Shown one piece after another: positions 51,060 to 59,495 of a stretch of DNA of 64,000 nt (positions are counted from its first letter, which is position 1; the number at the start of each line of letters is the position of its first letter). Made by a program: the position numbers and the translations under genes. Below the pieces are notes generated by a model. It ran no database searches, had not been told where the DNA came from, and saw only the letters and a list, made by a program, of their open reading frames with translations. The stretch covers positions 2,356,001 through 2,420,000 of the forward strand of contig NZ_JBDFMH010000001.1 in assembly GCF_047238125.1 (NCBI RefSeq), written 5' to 3'. This stretch comes from JBDFMH01 sp047238125. Its GTDB lineage: Bacteria; Pseudomonadota; Alphaproteobacteria; Sphingomonadales; Sphingomonadaceae.

Positions 51060-52234
51060 GCATCGACTGGGATGTGGTGGTGATCGGCGGCGGCCCGTGC
51101 GGGGCCACGGCGGCCACCGATCTCGCGCGCGCCGGGCGGCGGGTGCTCCTCCTCGATCGCGCCGGCCGCATCAAGCCGTGCGGCGGCGCGATTCCACCGC
51201 GGCTGATCCGCGATTTCGCGATTCCCGATCATTTGCTGGTCGGCCGCGCCACGAGCGCGCGGATGATCGCACCGTCCGATCGCACGGTCGACATGCCGGT
51301 CGAGGGCGGCTTCGTGGGCATGGTCGATCGCGAACATTATGACGAATGGCTCCGCGCCCGTGCCGCGCTGGCCGGGGCGGAGCGACGCACCGGCAGTTTC
51401 GAGCGGATCGACCGCGCGGCCGACGGCACCGCCATCGTCGTGTACCGGCAATCGCGCGACGGGCCGGAGCTGGAGCTGCGCACGCGCAGCGTGATCGGCG
51501 CGGATGGCGCGCGGTCCGCGGTCGCCCGGGCCGAGTTGAAGGGTGCGGATCGCGTGCCCTGCGTGTTCGCCTATCACGAGATCGTGAAGTCGCCACCCGC
51601 AGGCACCGGCTTCGATCCGGCGCGTTGCGACGTCGTCTATCAGGGCCGCTACTCGCAGGATTTCTACGCCTGGATCTTCCCGCACGGCGAAACTGCCAGC
51701 ATCGGCGTCGGCAGCGCCCTGAAAGGGGCGAGCCTGCGCGCCGCCATCGCGGACCTGCGGGCGCAGACCGGCCTCGCCGCGTGCGAGACGATCCGGTGCG
51801 AAGGCGCGCCGATCCCGCTGAAGCCGCTCAAGCGGTGGGATAATGGCCGCGATCTGGTGGTCGCGGGGGATGCCGCGGGGGTGGTCGCGCCCGCATCCGG
51901 CGAAGGCATCTATTATGCGATGGCGGCGGGCCGCGAAGCCGCCACGGCGGTCCACGAATTTCTCGCGACCGGCCGGCCACGCGCACTGGCGCAGGCGCGC
52001 AAGCGCTTCATGCGTGCGCATGGCCGGGTATTCTGGATCCTCGGGATCATGCAATATTTCTGGTACAGCAGCGATCGCCGCCGCGAACGCTTCGTGGCCA
52101 TGTGCGCCGATCCCGATGTCCAGCGGCTGACTTGGCAGGCCTATATGAACAAGGAACTGGTGCGCGCCCGCCCGGCCGCGCACGCCCGCATCTTCTTCAA
52201 GGATCTCGGCCATTTGTTGAGATCGGCGGGATGA
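51056..52234 (+). CDS. bchP: Geranylgeranyl reductase
   Basis: 392 residues. FAD fold VVVIGGGPCGATAATDLARAGR, IKPCGGAIPPRLI, GADGARSAVARAEL and LVVAGDAAGVVAPASGEGIYYAM. It reduces the geranylgeranyl tail to phytyl. The C-terminus (FVAMCADPDVQRLTWQAYMNKEL) is typical of BchP/ChlP. It overlaps both neighbours by 4 nt. Confidence 0.96.
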   Translation: MSIDWDVVVIGGGPCGATAATDLARAGRRVLLLDRAGRIKPCGGAIPPRLIRDFAIPDHLLVGRATSARMIAPSDRTVDMPVEGGFVGMVDREHYDEWLRARAALAGAERRTGSFERIDRAADGTAIVVYRQSRDGPELELRTRSVIGADGARSAVARAELKGADRVPCVFAYHEIVKSPPAGTGFDPARCDVVYQGRYSQDFYAWIFPHGETASIGVGSALKGASLRAAIADLRAQTGLAACETIRCEGAPIPLKPLKRWDNGRDLVVAGDAAGVVAPASGEGIYYAMAAGREAATAVHEFLATGRPRALAQARKRFMRAHGRVFWILGIMQYFWYSSDRRRERFVAMCADPDVQRLTWQAYMNKELVRARPAAHARIFFKDLGHLLRSAG

Positions 52235-52722
52235 CCCGGCTTGGCACTGCCTGGCTGATGCCGATGCTGGTGGCGGCGGCGCTCGCCGCGATGGTCGCGG
52301 TGATGGGGGCCACCATCACCGATCTCGGCCCCTGGTATCGCTCGCTCGCACAACCCGCCTGGGCACCGCCCGATGCGGCTTACGGCATCGCCTGGACGCT
52401 GATCTATGCGTCGGTCACGGTCGCGGCGGTCAGCGCGTGGAGCGCCACCGATAGCGCGCACGAGGCGGATTGGCTGTTCGGCATGTTCGCGCTGAACGGT
52501 TTCCTGAACATCGTCTGGAGCCTGTTGTTCTTCCGCTTCCACCGGCCCGATTGGGCGCTGGTCGAAGGCGTCGCGCTCTGGCTGTCGGTGGCGGCGCTCG
52601 TCATCCTGTGCGGGCGCCGCTCGCGGCTCGCTTTGGCGTTGCTGCTGCCCTATCTCGCCTGGGTCGGCGTCGCGCTTGCGCTCAATCTCGCGGTCGTGCG
52701 CCTGAACGGGCCGTTCGGCTGA
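52231..52722 (+). CDS. TspO/MBR-family protein (copy 2)
   Basis: 163 residues, five membrane helices: LGPWYRSLAQPAWAPPDAAYGIAWTLIY, NIVWSLLFFRFHRPDWALVEG, LPYLAWVGVALALNLAVVRLN. It is clearly a paralogue of the TspO at 13222 but diverged (the P-P motif is followed by DAAYG rather than DWLFG). It is translationally coupled to bchP (ATGA). A regulatory or tetrapyrrole-trafficking role at the end of bacteriochlorophyll synthesis is plausible. Confidence 0.92.
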   Translation: MTRLGTAWLMPMLVAAALAAMVAVMGATITDLGPWYRSLAQPAWAPPDAAYGIAWTLIYASVTVAAVSAWSATDSAHEADWLFGMFALNGFLNIVWSLLFFRFHRPDWALVEGVALWLSVAALVILCGRRSRLALALLLPYLAWVGVALALNLAVVRLNGPFG

Positions 52723-53006
52723 ACGACGCGCTCGCCCGGCTGTTCGCCAGCGGCCATGCGGCCGATCTGATCCTGCTGGTGATGCTCGCCGAAGGCCTGT
52801 GGCTGATCGCGCGCGATCGCACACGCGCCGGCGATGTCGTCGCCATGCTGCTGCCCGGCGCGCTGATGATCATCGGGTTGCGCAGCGCGCTCACCGGCGC
52901 GCCCTGGCCGGCGATCGCACTGCCGCTCGCGCTGTCGCTGCCGGCGCATGTCATCGACCTGCGCCGGCGCCGTTCGATCAGCTCAGCGTCTTCAGATAGG
53001 CGATGA
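52719..53006 (+). CDS. Small three-helix membrane protein after tspO (start uncertain)
   Basis: The protein LNDALARLFASGHAADLILL continues through three hydrophobic segments and ends SSDRR. No ATG/GTG/TTG is near the apparent N-terminus; a CTG at 52719 overlapping the tspO stop fits best, with a GTG at 52779 as the conventional but truncating choice. It runs 29 nt tail-to-tail into the cytochrome c gene. No family recognised; similar small membrane proteins occur in sphingomonads. Confidence 0.5.
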   Translation: MNDALARLFASGHAADLILLVMLAEGLWLIARDRTRAGDVVAMLLPGALMIIGLRSALTGAPWPAIALPLALSLPAHVIDLRRRRSISSASSDRR

Positions 53007-53523
53007 CGTCGGCACGCTTCTGGTCGTCCTTGACACCTGCGAACGTCATCTTGGTGCCCGGCACCACGCGCTGCGGATTTTCGAGATACTGGAACAGCTT
53101 GGCCTCGCTCCAGGTGATCCCGCTATTCTTGTTGGCGGGCGAATAGGTGTAGTTCGCCACCGTTCCGGCGGCGCGGCCGACGATGGCGTGCAGCGACGGG
53201 CCGATCCGGTTCTGCCCGGCCTCCGGCGAATGGCAGGTCTTGCACTGCACGAACACCTTCTCGCCGCTGGCGGCATCGCCAGTGAACGACGCGAAGGTCG
53301 CGCCGCTCAGCGTGTCGGTGGAATCGGCGGCGGGGGCCGCGGTCGCGCCGGCCGCGGGCGTCGCGGCGGGGGCGGCTTCGCTGGTGTTGGCGGCTGCGGT
53401 CGTCGTAGTCGCGGCTGTCGTGTCGGCAGCTTCGCTTTCAGGCTGTTTCGGGCTCGAACAGGCCGACAAAAGGGCCAGGGTCACCATACCGGCGGTTGCG
53501 CCGATCGACTTCATTCCAGGCAT
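52978..53523 (-). CDS. Membrane-anchored (lipoprotein) cytochrome c
   Basis: 181 residues from the ATG at 53523 behind GGAGGGATT. Lipoprotein signal with lipobox LALLSAC, then a 60-residue Ala/Thr-rich tether, then a class I cytochrome c: haem site VQCKTCHSPEAG, IGPSLHAIVGR and axial Met in VPGTKMTFAGV. The fold matches c2/c550-like monohaem cytochromes. Encoded at the PGC edge, it could ferry electrons from bc1 to PufC or to an oxidase. The role is inferred. Confidence 0.85.
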   Translation of the reverse strand: MPGMKSIGATAGMVTLALLSACSSPKQPESEAADTTAATTTTAAANTSEAAPAATPAAGATAAPAADSTDTLSGATFASFTGDAASGEKVFVQCKTCHSPEAGQNRIGPSLHAIVGRAAGTVANYTYSPANKNSGITWSEAKLFQYLENPQRVVPGTKMTFAGVKDDQKRADVIAYLKTLS

Positions 53524-53674
53524 AATCCCTCCAACGACAGCGGCTCTCCAACTTCGCCGGAAGACGCTGCCGTCACCCGGTCGCGGGCGAAGATGCCCCG
53601 TCTGCCGGACATTCGCCAGTGTCAAAATCGCGCAACCATCGCCGTTGTTCCGCGCCCGAAAAGCTTGATTGATT

Positions 53675-54388
53675 TTATCCTTCGGCCTTCAGTTTCGCGG
53701 CGACCAGCGGCGCCACGCGGGCCGTGATCCGGTCGATCCCAGCCGCGTTGGGATGCACGCGATCGGGCAGCATCAACGTCCGATCGCCGATCGCGCCGGC
53801 CAGGAAGAAGGGATCCAGCACCGCGTCGTATCGCTCGGCCAGATCGGCATAGATCGGGTTGAACGCGCTCGCATAATCGGGGCCCAGATTGGGGGCGGCC
53901 ACCATCCCCGTCAGCAGGATCGGGATGCCACGCCGCTTCAGTTCCTCGCAGATCGCGGTCAGGTTCGCGCGCGCCTCGGCCGGGTCGATCCCACGCAGCA
54001 TGTCGTTGCCGCCCAGGTTCACCAGCACCAGGTCCGGCTTGCGCTCCAGCCCGTCCAGCGTGAAGGCAAGCCTCCGCAGCCCGGCCGCGCTGGTGTCGCC
54101 AGAGACCCCGGCATTCACCACTCGCGCCGCGATCCCGCTGCCGGCCAGCGCCTTTTCCAGCTCGGCCGGAAAGCTCTCGCCCGCCGGCACGCCATAACCG
54201 GCATATAGGCTGTCGCCGAATGCCACCACCAGCTTGCCATCGGGGTTCGGCACCGCCGCGGTCACCGCCGGCTCCGTGCCTGCCCCCATGTTCGCCGGCG
54301 CAGCCGGATCGGCATTTTCGCCGGAACAGCCCGCCAGCGCTTGGAGCATCGCCGTTGTCGCCACATATGCAAGGTCTCTCAGTCGCAA
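53675..54388 (-). CDS. SGNH arylesterase (TesA-like), lipoprotein
   Basis: 237 residues from a TTG at 54388 that lies behind GGAAGGGG and creates a complete lipoprotein signal (RLRDLAYV, LQALAGC). GDS hydrolase blocks: VVAFGDSLYAGYGV, VNAGVSGDTSAAG, VNLGGNDMLRG and LPDRVHPNAAGID (catalytic Ser, Gly/Asn, Asp/His). Related to TesA/arylesterase. Divergent from an ABC system with only 16 nt between the starts, as in the classic tesA-ybbA pair. Confidence 0.85.
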   Translation of the reverse strand: MRLRDLAYVATTAMLQALAGCSGENADPAAPANMGAGTEPAVTAAVPNPDGKLVVAFGDSLYAGYGVPAGESFPAELEKALAGSGIAARVVNAGVSGDTSAAGLRRLAFTLDGLERKPDLVLVNLGGNDMLRGIDPAEARANLTAICEELKRRGIPILLTGMVAAPNLGPDYASAFNPIYADLAERYDAVLDPFFLAGAIGDRTLMLPDRVHPNAAGIDRITARVAPLVAAKLKAEG

Positions 54389-54404
54389 GGATGAACCCCT
54401 TCCA

Positions 54405-55100
54405 GTGCCGATCGATGCCGATGCTATCGCAATCCATGTCCGCAATGTCACGCTGACGCTGGGCACCGACGCCGCCCCCACCGAGATATTGAAAGGCATC
54501 GATCTCGATATCGCGGCCGGCAGCAGCGTGGCGGTGCTGGGGCCGTCCGGCTCGGGCAAGTCGTCGCTGATGGCGATCCTGTCGGGGCTCGAACAGGCCA
54601 GTGGCGGCGATGTCCGCGTCGCCGGCATCGATTATCGCACGCTGGGGGAAGACGGGCTGGCACAGGCGCGTCGCGGCCGCATCGGCATCGTGCTACAGAG
54701 CTTCCACCTGCTGCCCACGATGACCGCGCTGGAAAATGTCGCCGTGCCGCTGGAACTGGCCGGCGCGCCCGACGCCTTCGCCCGCGCGGCGGACGAGCTG
54801 GCCGCCGTCGGCCTGGGCCACCGCATCCACCATTATCCCGCGCAGTTGTCGGGTGGCGAACAGCAGCGCGTGGCGATCGCGCGCGCGGTCGTCGCCCGCC
54901 CGGCGATCCTGTTCGCGGACGAGCCGACCGGCAATCTCGATGGCGCGACCAGCGGCGCGATCGTCGATCTGCTGTTCGATCGCCAGGCCGCCGCCGGCGC
55001 CACGCTGCTGATCATCACCCATGATCCCGCGCTCGCGCGGCGCTGCGATCGCGTGCTGGAAATGCGCGATGGCCGGATCGTCGCGGATCGCGCGGCGTGA
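54405..55100 (+). CDS. YbbA-type ABC transporter ATPase
   Basis: 231 residues from a GTG at 54405; upstream in-frame starts lie antisense to the esterase. Walker A LGPSGSGKSSLMAIL, Q-loop IVLQSFHLLPTMTALENV, signature LSGGEQQRVAIARAVV, Walker B ILFADEPTGNLD and THDPALARRC are intact, typical of the MacB/LolD/YbbA group. Partners the FtsX-like permease it overlaps by 4 nt. Confidence 0.88.
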   Translation: MPIDADAIAIHVRNVTLTLGTDAAPTEILKGIDLDIAAGSSVAVLGPSGSGKSSLMAILSGLEQASGGDVRVAGIDYRTLGEDGLAQARRGRIGIVLQSFHLLPTMTALENVAVPLELAGAPDAFARAADELAAVGLGHRIHHYPAQLSGGEQQRVAIARAVVARPAILFADEPTGNLDGATSGAIVDLLFDRQAAAGATLLIITHDPALARRCDRVLEMRDGRIVADRAA

Positions 55101-57604
55101 CCGGGCTCGGCTGGGCCGCCAGCTGGCGGATCGCACGACGCGATCTCCACGCCGGCTTTCGCGGATTGCGGCTGCTGTTCGTCTGCCTGCTGCTCGGCGT
55201 CACCACGCTCGCCGCGATCGGCAGCCTGACCTCCGCGATCACCGGCGAGCTTGCCGCGCGGGGCCGCACGCTGCTGGGCGGCGATATCGAGATCGCGATG
55301 ACCCAGCGCCAGATCGCACCGGCCGAACGCGCCGCGCTCGCCCGGCTCGGCACGGTCAGCGATACGGTGCGCACCCGCGCGATGGCGCGCGTGCCCGGCC
55401 GGACCGCAGCGGTGCTGACCGAACTCAAGGGCGTCGATCCGCGCTACCCGCTCTATGGCGCGCTCACGCTGACCGAAGGCCGCTATCGCCCGCTGGCGGC
55501 CGATGCGGTGCTGATCGATCGCGCGCTGGCCGAACGGCTGCTGGTCAAGCCCGGCGATCTGCTGCGCTACGGCGTCGCCGATTACCGGATTGCGGGCATC
55601 ATCGCGGCAGAGCCCGATCGCGTCGGCGAAGGGTTCACGCTCGGGCCGGTCGCGATCGTATCGCTGGATGGCCTTGCCCGCAGCGCATTGCTGCAGCCGG
55701 GCGCGCTGTTCGAAAGCAAGTATCGCGTGCGCATGCCGCCCGCGCGCGATCCCGAAGCCGCGATCGATGCGCTCAAGGCGCGGTTCCCGTCGGCGGGGTT
55801 CGAATATAAGGATCGCGGCCGCGCCGCGCCGGGCGCGGATCGCTTCTTCCAGCGGATGGGGCAGTTCCTGTCGCTGATCGGGCTGGCCGCACTCGTGATC
55901 GCCGGCATCGGCGTCGGCAACGGGGTCGCTTCCTATCTCGCGCTCAAGCGGAACGGCATCGCTACGCTCAAGATATTGGGCGCCACGTCCGCCGATATCG
56001 CGCGAATCTATCGGATGCAGATCGGTGCGGTCGCCGGGCTCGCGGTCGGCTGCGGGCTGCTGCTGGGGGCGCTCCTGCCCGCGGCGCTGGTGGCGCTCAC
56101 CCATGATCTGCTGCCGGTGCAGCCGGGCTTCGCGCTGTTCCCGTTGCCGCTGGCGACGAGCGCCGCCTACGGACTGCTGATCGCCTTCGCATTCGCCGCC
56201 GCCCCGCTGGCGCGCGCGCGAATGATCCCCGCCGCCGCACAGTTCCGCGATCTGCTCGAAGCGCGTCGCTCGGTCGATCGGCGCACGCGCGGGCTGGTGG
56301 CAGCGATGGCGGCGGGGGTGGCCGCGCTCGCGCTTGTCACGGCGCGCGATCCGCTGTTCACCGCGATCGTGCTCGGCGCCGTCGCCGCGGTGCTGCTGCT
56401 GTTGCTGGCGATCGGTGCGGGCATCCGCCGGGTGGCGGCGCGGCTGCCGCGACCGTCGCGTCCGCTGTTGCGGCTGGCGCTCGCCAATCTTCACCGCCCC
56501 GGCGCGCAGACCGTGCCGCTGGTGATCGCGCTCGGCCTGGCGCTCACCCTGTTCGTCACGCTCGCCGCGATCCAGACCAGCCTGGCAGCGGAGATCGGCC
56601 GCACCGTGCCGGCGCGCGCGCCCAATCAGTTCGTGCTCGATATCCCGTCGGACAGCCGCGCCGCCTTCGTCCGCACCGTGCGGGCTGCCGCGCCCGAAGC
56701 GCAGCTGAACATCGTCCCCTCGATGCGCGGCACGATCACCGCCTATGGCCGCACCCGTGTCGCCGATCTGAAGACGCTGCCCGAAGGCGCCTGGTTCCTG
56801 CGCGGCGAACGCGGCGTCACCTACAGCGGTCGCCTGCCGCAGGGCAGCGATCTGGTGGAAGGGCGCTGGTGGCCAGCCGATTATGCCGGCCCGCCGCTGG
56901 TGTCGCTCGATCGCGAGGCCGCCAAGACGCTCGGCATTGGGGTCGGCGATACGCTCACCGTCAGCGTGCTCGGCCGCGAGATCACCGCGCGGATCGCATC
57001 GCTGCGCAAGGTCAACTGGGATACGCTCGGCTTCAATTATGTGCTGGTCTTCTCGCCCAGCGCATTGGCCGGCGCGCCGCACAGCCTGACCGCCACCATC
57101 GATATCGATCGCGCGCATGAAGGCGCGGTCTCGCGTGCAATGCTTGCCGCCTTCCCCTCGGCTTCGATCATCGCGGTCAGCGAAGTGATCGGTCAGGTCC
57201 GTACGATCCTCGATCAGATGGCCACAGCGATCCTGATCTCGGCTTCGGTCACCATTCTCGCCGGCATCGCGGTGCTGATCGGCGCGATCGCCGCCTCGCG
57301 CCAGGTCCGCAGCTACGACAGCGTGATCCTGCGCACGCTGGGCGCCACCCGCTGGCAGGTGCTGGCCGCGCAGGCGCTGGAATATGCGGTGCTGGCCGCG
57401 CTGCTCGCCGCGGTCGCGCTCGCGCTGGGGCTGGCCGCGGGCTGGTATGTTATCGTGCAGCTGTTCGATTTCGGCTGGGCGCCGGATTGGGTGGTGGTGC
57501 TCGCCACGCTTGGCGGCGGTGCACTGCTGACGCTTGGGATCGGCCTTGCCGGCTCGCTCCCGCTGCTGTCCGCGCGCCCGGCACAGGCGCTGCGGCGGCT
57601 CTAG
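55097..57604 (+). CDS. YbbP-type FtsX-family ABC permease
   Basis: 835 residues. Ten or so membrane helices in two FtsX blocks around large periplasmic loops: GLRLLFVCLLLGVTTLAAIG at the N-terminus, LKRNGIATLKILGATSADIARIYRMQIG centrally and SYDSVILRTLGATRWQVLAAQALEYA near the end. Forms an exporter or mechanotransmission complex with the YbbA-like ATPase; the substrate is not known, with roles near lipoproteins or the envelope proposed. Ends convergently with clpS. Confidence 0.88.
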   Translation: MTGLGWAASWRIARRDLHAGFRGLRLLFVCLLLGVTTLAAIGSLTSAITGELAARGRTLLGGDIEIAMTQRQIAPAERAALARLGTVSDTVRTRAMARVPGRTAAVLTELKGVDPRYPLYGALTLTEGRYRPLAADAVLIDRALAERLLVKPGDLLRYGVADYRIAGIIAAEPDRVGEGFTLGPVAIVSLDGLARSALLQPGALFESKYRVRMPPARDPEAAIDALKARFPSAGFEYKDRGRAAPGADRFFQRMGQFLSLIGLAALVIAGIGVGNGVASYLALKRNGIATLKILGATSADIARIYRMQIGAVAGLAVGCGLLLGALLPAALVALTHDLLPVQPGFALFPLPLATSAAYGLLIAFAFAAAPLARARMIPAAAQFRDLLEARRSVDRRTRGLVAAMAAGVAALALVTARDPLFTAIVLGAVAAVLLLLLAIGAGIRRVAARLPRPSRPLLRLALANLHRPGAQTVPLVIALGLALTLFVTLAAIQTSLAAEIGRTVPARAPNQFVLDIPSDSRAAFVRTVRAAAPEAQLNIVPSMRGTITAYGRTRVADLKTLPEGAWFLRGERGVTYSGRLPQGSDLVEGRWWPADYAGPPLVSLDREAAKTLGIGVGDTLTVSVLGREITARIASLRKVNWDTLGFNYVLVFSPSALAGAPHSLTATIDIDRAHEGAVSRAMLAAFPSASIIAVSEVIGQVRTILDQMATAILISASVTILAGIAVLIGAIAASRQVRSYDSVILRTLGATRWQVLAAQALEYAVLAALLAAVALALGLAAGWYVIVQLFDFGWAPDWVVVLATLGGGALLTLGIGLAGSLPLLSARPAQALRRL

Positions 57605-57620
57605 AGCCGGACCTTACAAC

Positions 57621-57693
57621 CCGTTCGTGTCGAGCGAAGTCGAGACGCGCTCCGCCGCCCGCAAAGTCCCTCGACATCGCTTGGGACAAACGG
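57621..57693. repeat. Intergenic repeat, family A, copy 2
   Basis: CCGTTCGTGTCGAGCGAAGT, then CGAGACGCG, and at the right TCCCTCGACATCGCTTGGGA then CAAACGG, an imperfect inverted pair. Arms match copy 1 at 30971-31047. Like copy 1 it lies between convergent genes (ybbP-like and clpS) and probably ends both transcripts. Confidence 0.65.
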
Positions 57694-57726
57694 GGGGGGA
57701 CGCGCCTCAGTCGCCGCTGCTCTGGC

Positions 57727-58107
57727 TCACGCCTTCTCCAGCGTGCATTGCAGCGGATGCTGGTTCTGCCGGGCGAAGTCGATCACCTGCGAAACCTTCG
57801 TCTCCGCCACTTCATAGCTGAATACGCCGCACACGCCGACGCCCTTCTGGTGGACGTGCAGCATAACCCGCGTCGCATCCTCCATGCTCATCCGGAAGAA
57901 GCGTTGCAGGCACAGCACCACGAATTCCATCGGGGTGTAGTCGTCGTTCAGCATCAGCACCTTGTAGGGGCTGGGTTTCTTGGTCCGCGTCCGGGTACGG
58001 GTGGCGACACCCAGGCCCGTGCCGGTGTCGTCATCGCCTTCCTTGCGCCCCGCCATCTGCATGGGCGCGGGGCACGCATCGCTGATCATCGGTGCAACCG
58101 CACGCAT
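57727..58107 (-). CDS. clpS: ATP-dependent Clp protease adaptor ClpS
   Basis: 126 residues. [23 protein letters not shown] carries the N-degron pocket, [22 protein letters not shown] and [22 protein letters not shown] complete the ClpS core. It delivers N-end-rule substrates to ClpAP. The first ~45 residues are a charged, probably disordered extension. Start at 58107, 10 nt after AGGAGG; ATGs at 58089 and 58062 are alternatives. It follows the phasin gene on the same strand. Confidence 0.93.
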   Translation of the reverse strand: MRAVAPMISDACPAPMQMAGRKEGDDDTGTGLGVATRTRTRTKKPSPYKVLMLNDDYTPMEFVVLCLQRFFRMSMEDATRVMLHVHQKGVGVCGVFSYEVAETKVSQVIDFARQNQHPLQCTLEKA

Positions 58108-58187
58108 CTTCGCTCACGCCTCCTCGGAACAGGCAGAATATGGCAAGCCATGCCCGCAGGGCAAGGGTCGCCGGGTGCCGGACGCAC

Positions 58188-58223
58188 GAAAACGGCCGCC
58201 CCGGTCAGGGGGCGGCCGTCCGA
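58188..58223 (-). terminator. Rho-independent terminator of the phasin gene
   Basis: ACGGCCGCCCC (58192-58202) pairs with GGGGCGGCCGT (58209-58219) around a 6-nt loop; on the reverse strand TTTTC follows. It begins 25 nt after the phasin stop and separates it from clpS. Confidence 0.75.
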
Positions 58224-58247
58224 AAACCCGTTGCCGGGCGATCCGGA

Positions 58248-59255
58248 TCAGATCGCGGCGTTGGTCTTGATCTTCTCGGCCGCAACCGCATAGCGGCTCG
58301 ACAGCGGCTGGGCGATGTCGCCGGCCAGCTTCAGGAAGCTCTCCGAGAACTTCGACGCGTCCGAAACGGCGGTGTCGAAATAGCTCTTGGCGAACTCGCT
58401 CTGCAGCTGGAAAAGCTCGGTCGGCGACTTGACCGACGCGAAGCTCTTCATCGCGGCGGTCGAGGCCTCGAAATGCTTCTTCATCGTCTCGGCGACGTCC
58501 TGCGCCATCGTCTCGGCGCCCTTGGCGGCGACGCGGCCCGAAGCGACCAGCGCCTCGACATTGCCCTTGGTGAACTCGGTCATTTCCTCGGCCATCTTGG
58601 CCGACTTCTCCATCGCACCCTTGGCGCGGTCGTTGAAGTCGCCCATCACCTTGTCGGCATTGGCCTTGGTGCTCTCGAAAGTCGTTGCCATGGTCGTCAG
58701 TCCTTTCATCAGCGGCGCGGTGGCTGCCACCGGGCTCGGCTTGGTTTCTTCGGTCGTCGTCTTCGTCACGGGGCTGGCCGGTTCGACCGGCTTCGGCTTT
58801 GCCGCGGCCGGGACGACAGGCGCGGCGGGTTTGGCGGCCACGGGGGCCGCGGGCTTCGGTTTGGGGGCAGGCGCCGCCGCCACGGGGGCCGGGGCGGGCG
58901 CGGGCTTTGCCACCGGCGCTTCGGCCTTGATCGGGGCCGGCTTCACCGGCTCGATCTTGGCAGGATCGCTCTTGGCAGGCGCCGGCGCTTCGGCCTTGGC
59001 GGCAATCGCTTCCGGCTTCGTCGCGGTCGGCTTGGACGCCTCGGGCTTCACCGCATCGGCCTTGGCCACGATCGCTTCCGGCTTCACCACCGGCTTGTCG
59101 GCGGTGGGCGCGGGCTTGGCGATCGCCGGCTTTGGTGCCGCAGGCTTCGTAGTTGCGGTGTTGACCGCAGCGCCGCCAGGCAGGCCGGGTGCCAGCTTGC
59201 CGCCATTGGCCGCAGCCGCCTTCGCAGGCTTCTTGCCAGAACCATTAGCGGACAT
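58248..59255 (-). CDS. Phasin with long Ala/Pro/Lys-rich N-terminal region
   Basis: 335 residues from the ATG at 59255 (GGGAG 8 nt upstream). Residues 1-185 are low complexity (KPAAPKPAIAKPAPTADKP and similar), like the nucleoid-binding tails of PhaF/PhaM/AlgP proteins. Residues ~188-335 are a phasin domain (ADKVMGDFNDRAKGAMEKSA, FQLQSEFAKSYFDTAVSDAS). It coats PHB granules and may tie them to DNA. An internal ATG at 58691 with AAAGGA upstream would give a 147-residue phasin alone. phaC lies upstream on the same strand. Confidence 0.88.
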   Translation of the reverse strand: MSANGSGKKPAKAAAANGGKLAPGLPGGAAVNTATTKPAAPKPAIAKPAPTADKPVVKPEAIVAKADAVKPEASKPTATKPEAIAAKAEAPAPAKSDPAKIEPVKPAPIKAEAPVAKPAPAPAPVAAAPAPKPKPAAPVAAKPAAPVVPAAAKPKPVEPASPVTKTTTEETKPSPVAATAPLMKGLTTMATTFESTKANADKVMGDFNDRAKGAMEKSAKMAEEMTEFTKGNVEALVASGRVAAKGAETMAQDVAETMKKHFEASTAAMKSFASVKSPTELFQLQSEFAKSYFDTAVSDASKFSESFLKLAGDIAQPLSSRYAVAAEKIKTNAAI

Positions 59256-59495
59256 GCTCACACTCCCAACCATCGTTGTTGCAACGCACAATAATGGCTG
59301 AGCAAGCATATTGCAAGTGCTTTTGTGCACTGCAGCAAAATGGTCATGAACGATCAAATTCGGCCCAACGATATATGGGCTAACCTGCCGCCACGCCACG
59401 GATTCCGATGAAGGGATAACGCGCGGCGAACGAGATCCTCGCCGTTACCGCACCGCAAACGGATCGGCAAGTTTCAGACTGTTTCCGCCGTGCGT

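Noticed and set aside
58387..59301. 304-codon hydrophobic-looking forward frame opposite the phasin gene
   Set aside because: The Ala/Gly/Phe repeats are the complement of the Pro/Ala/Lys repeats of the phasin; no start signal or family.
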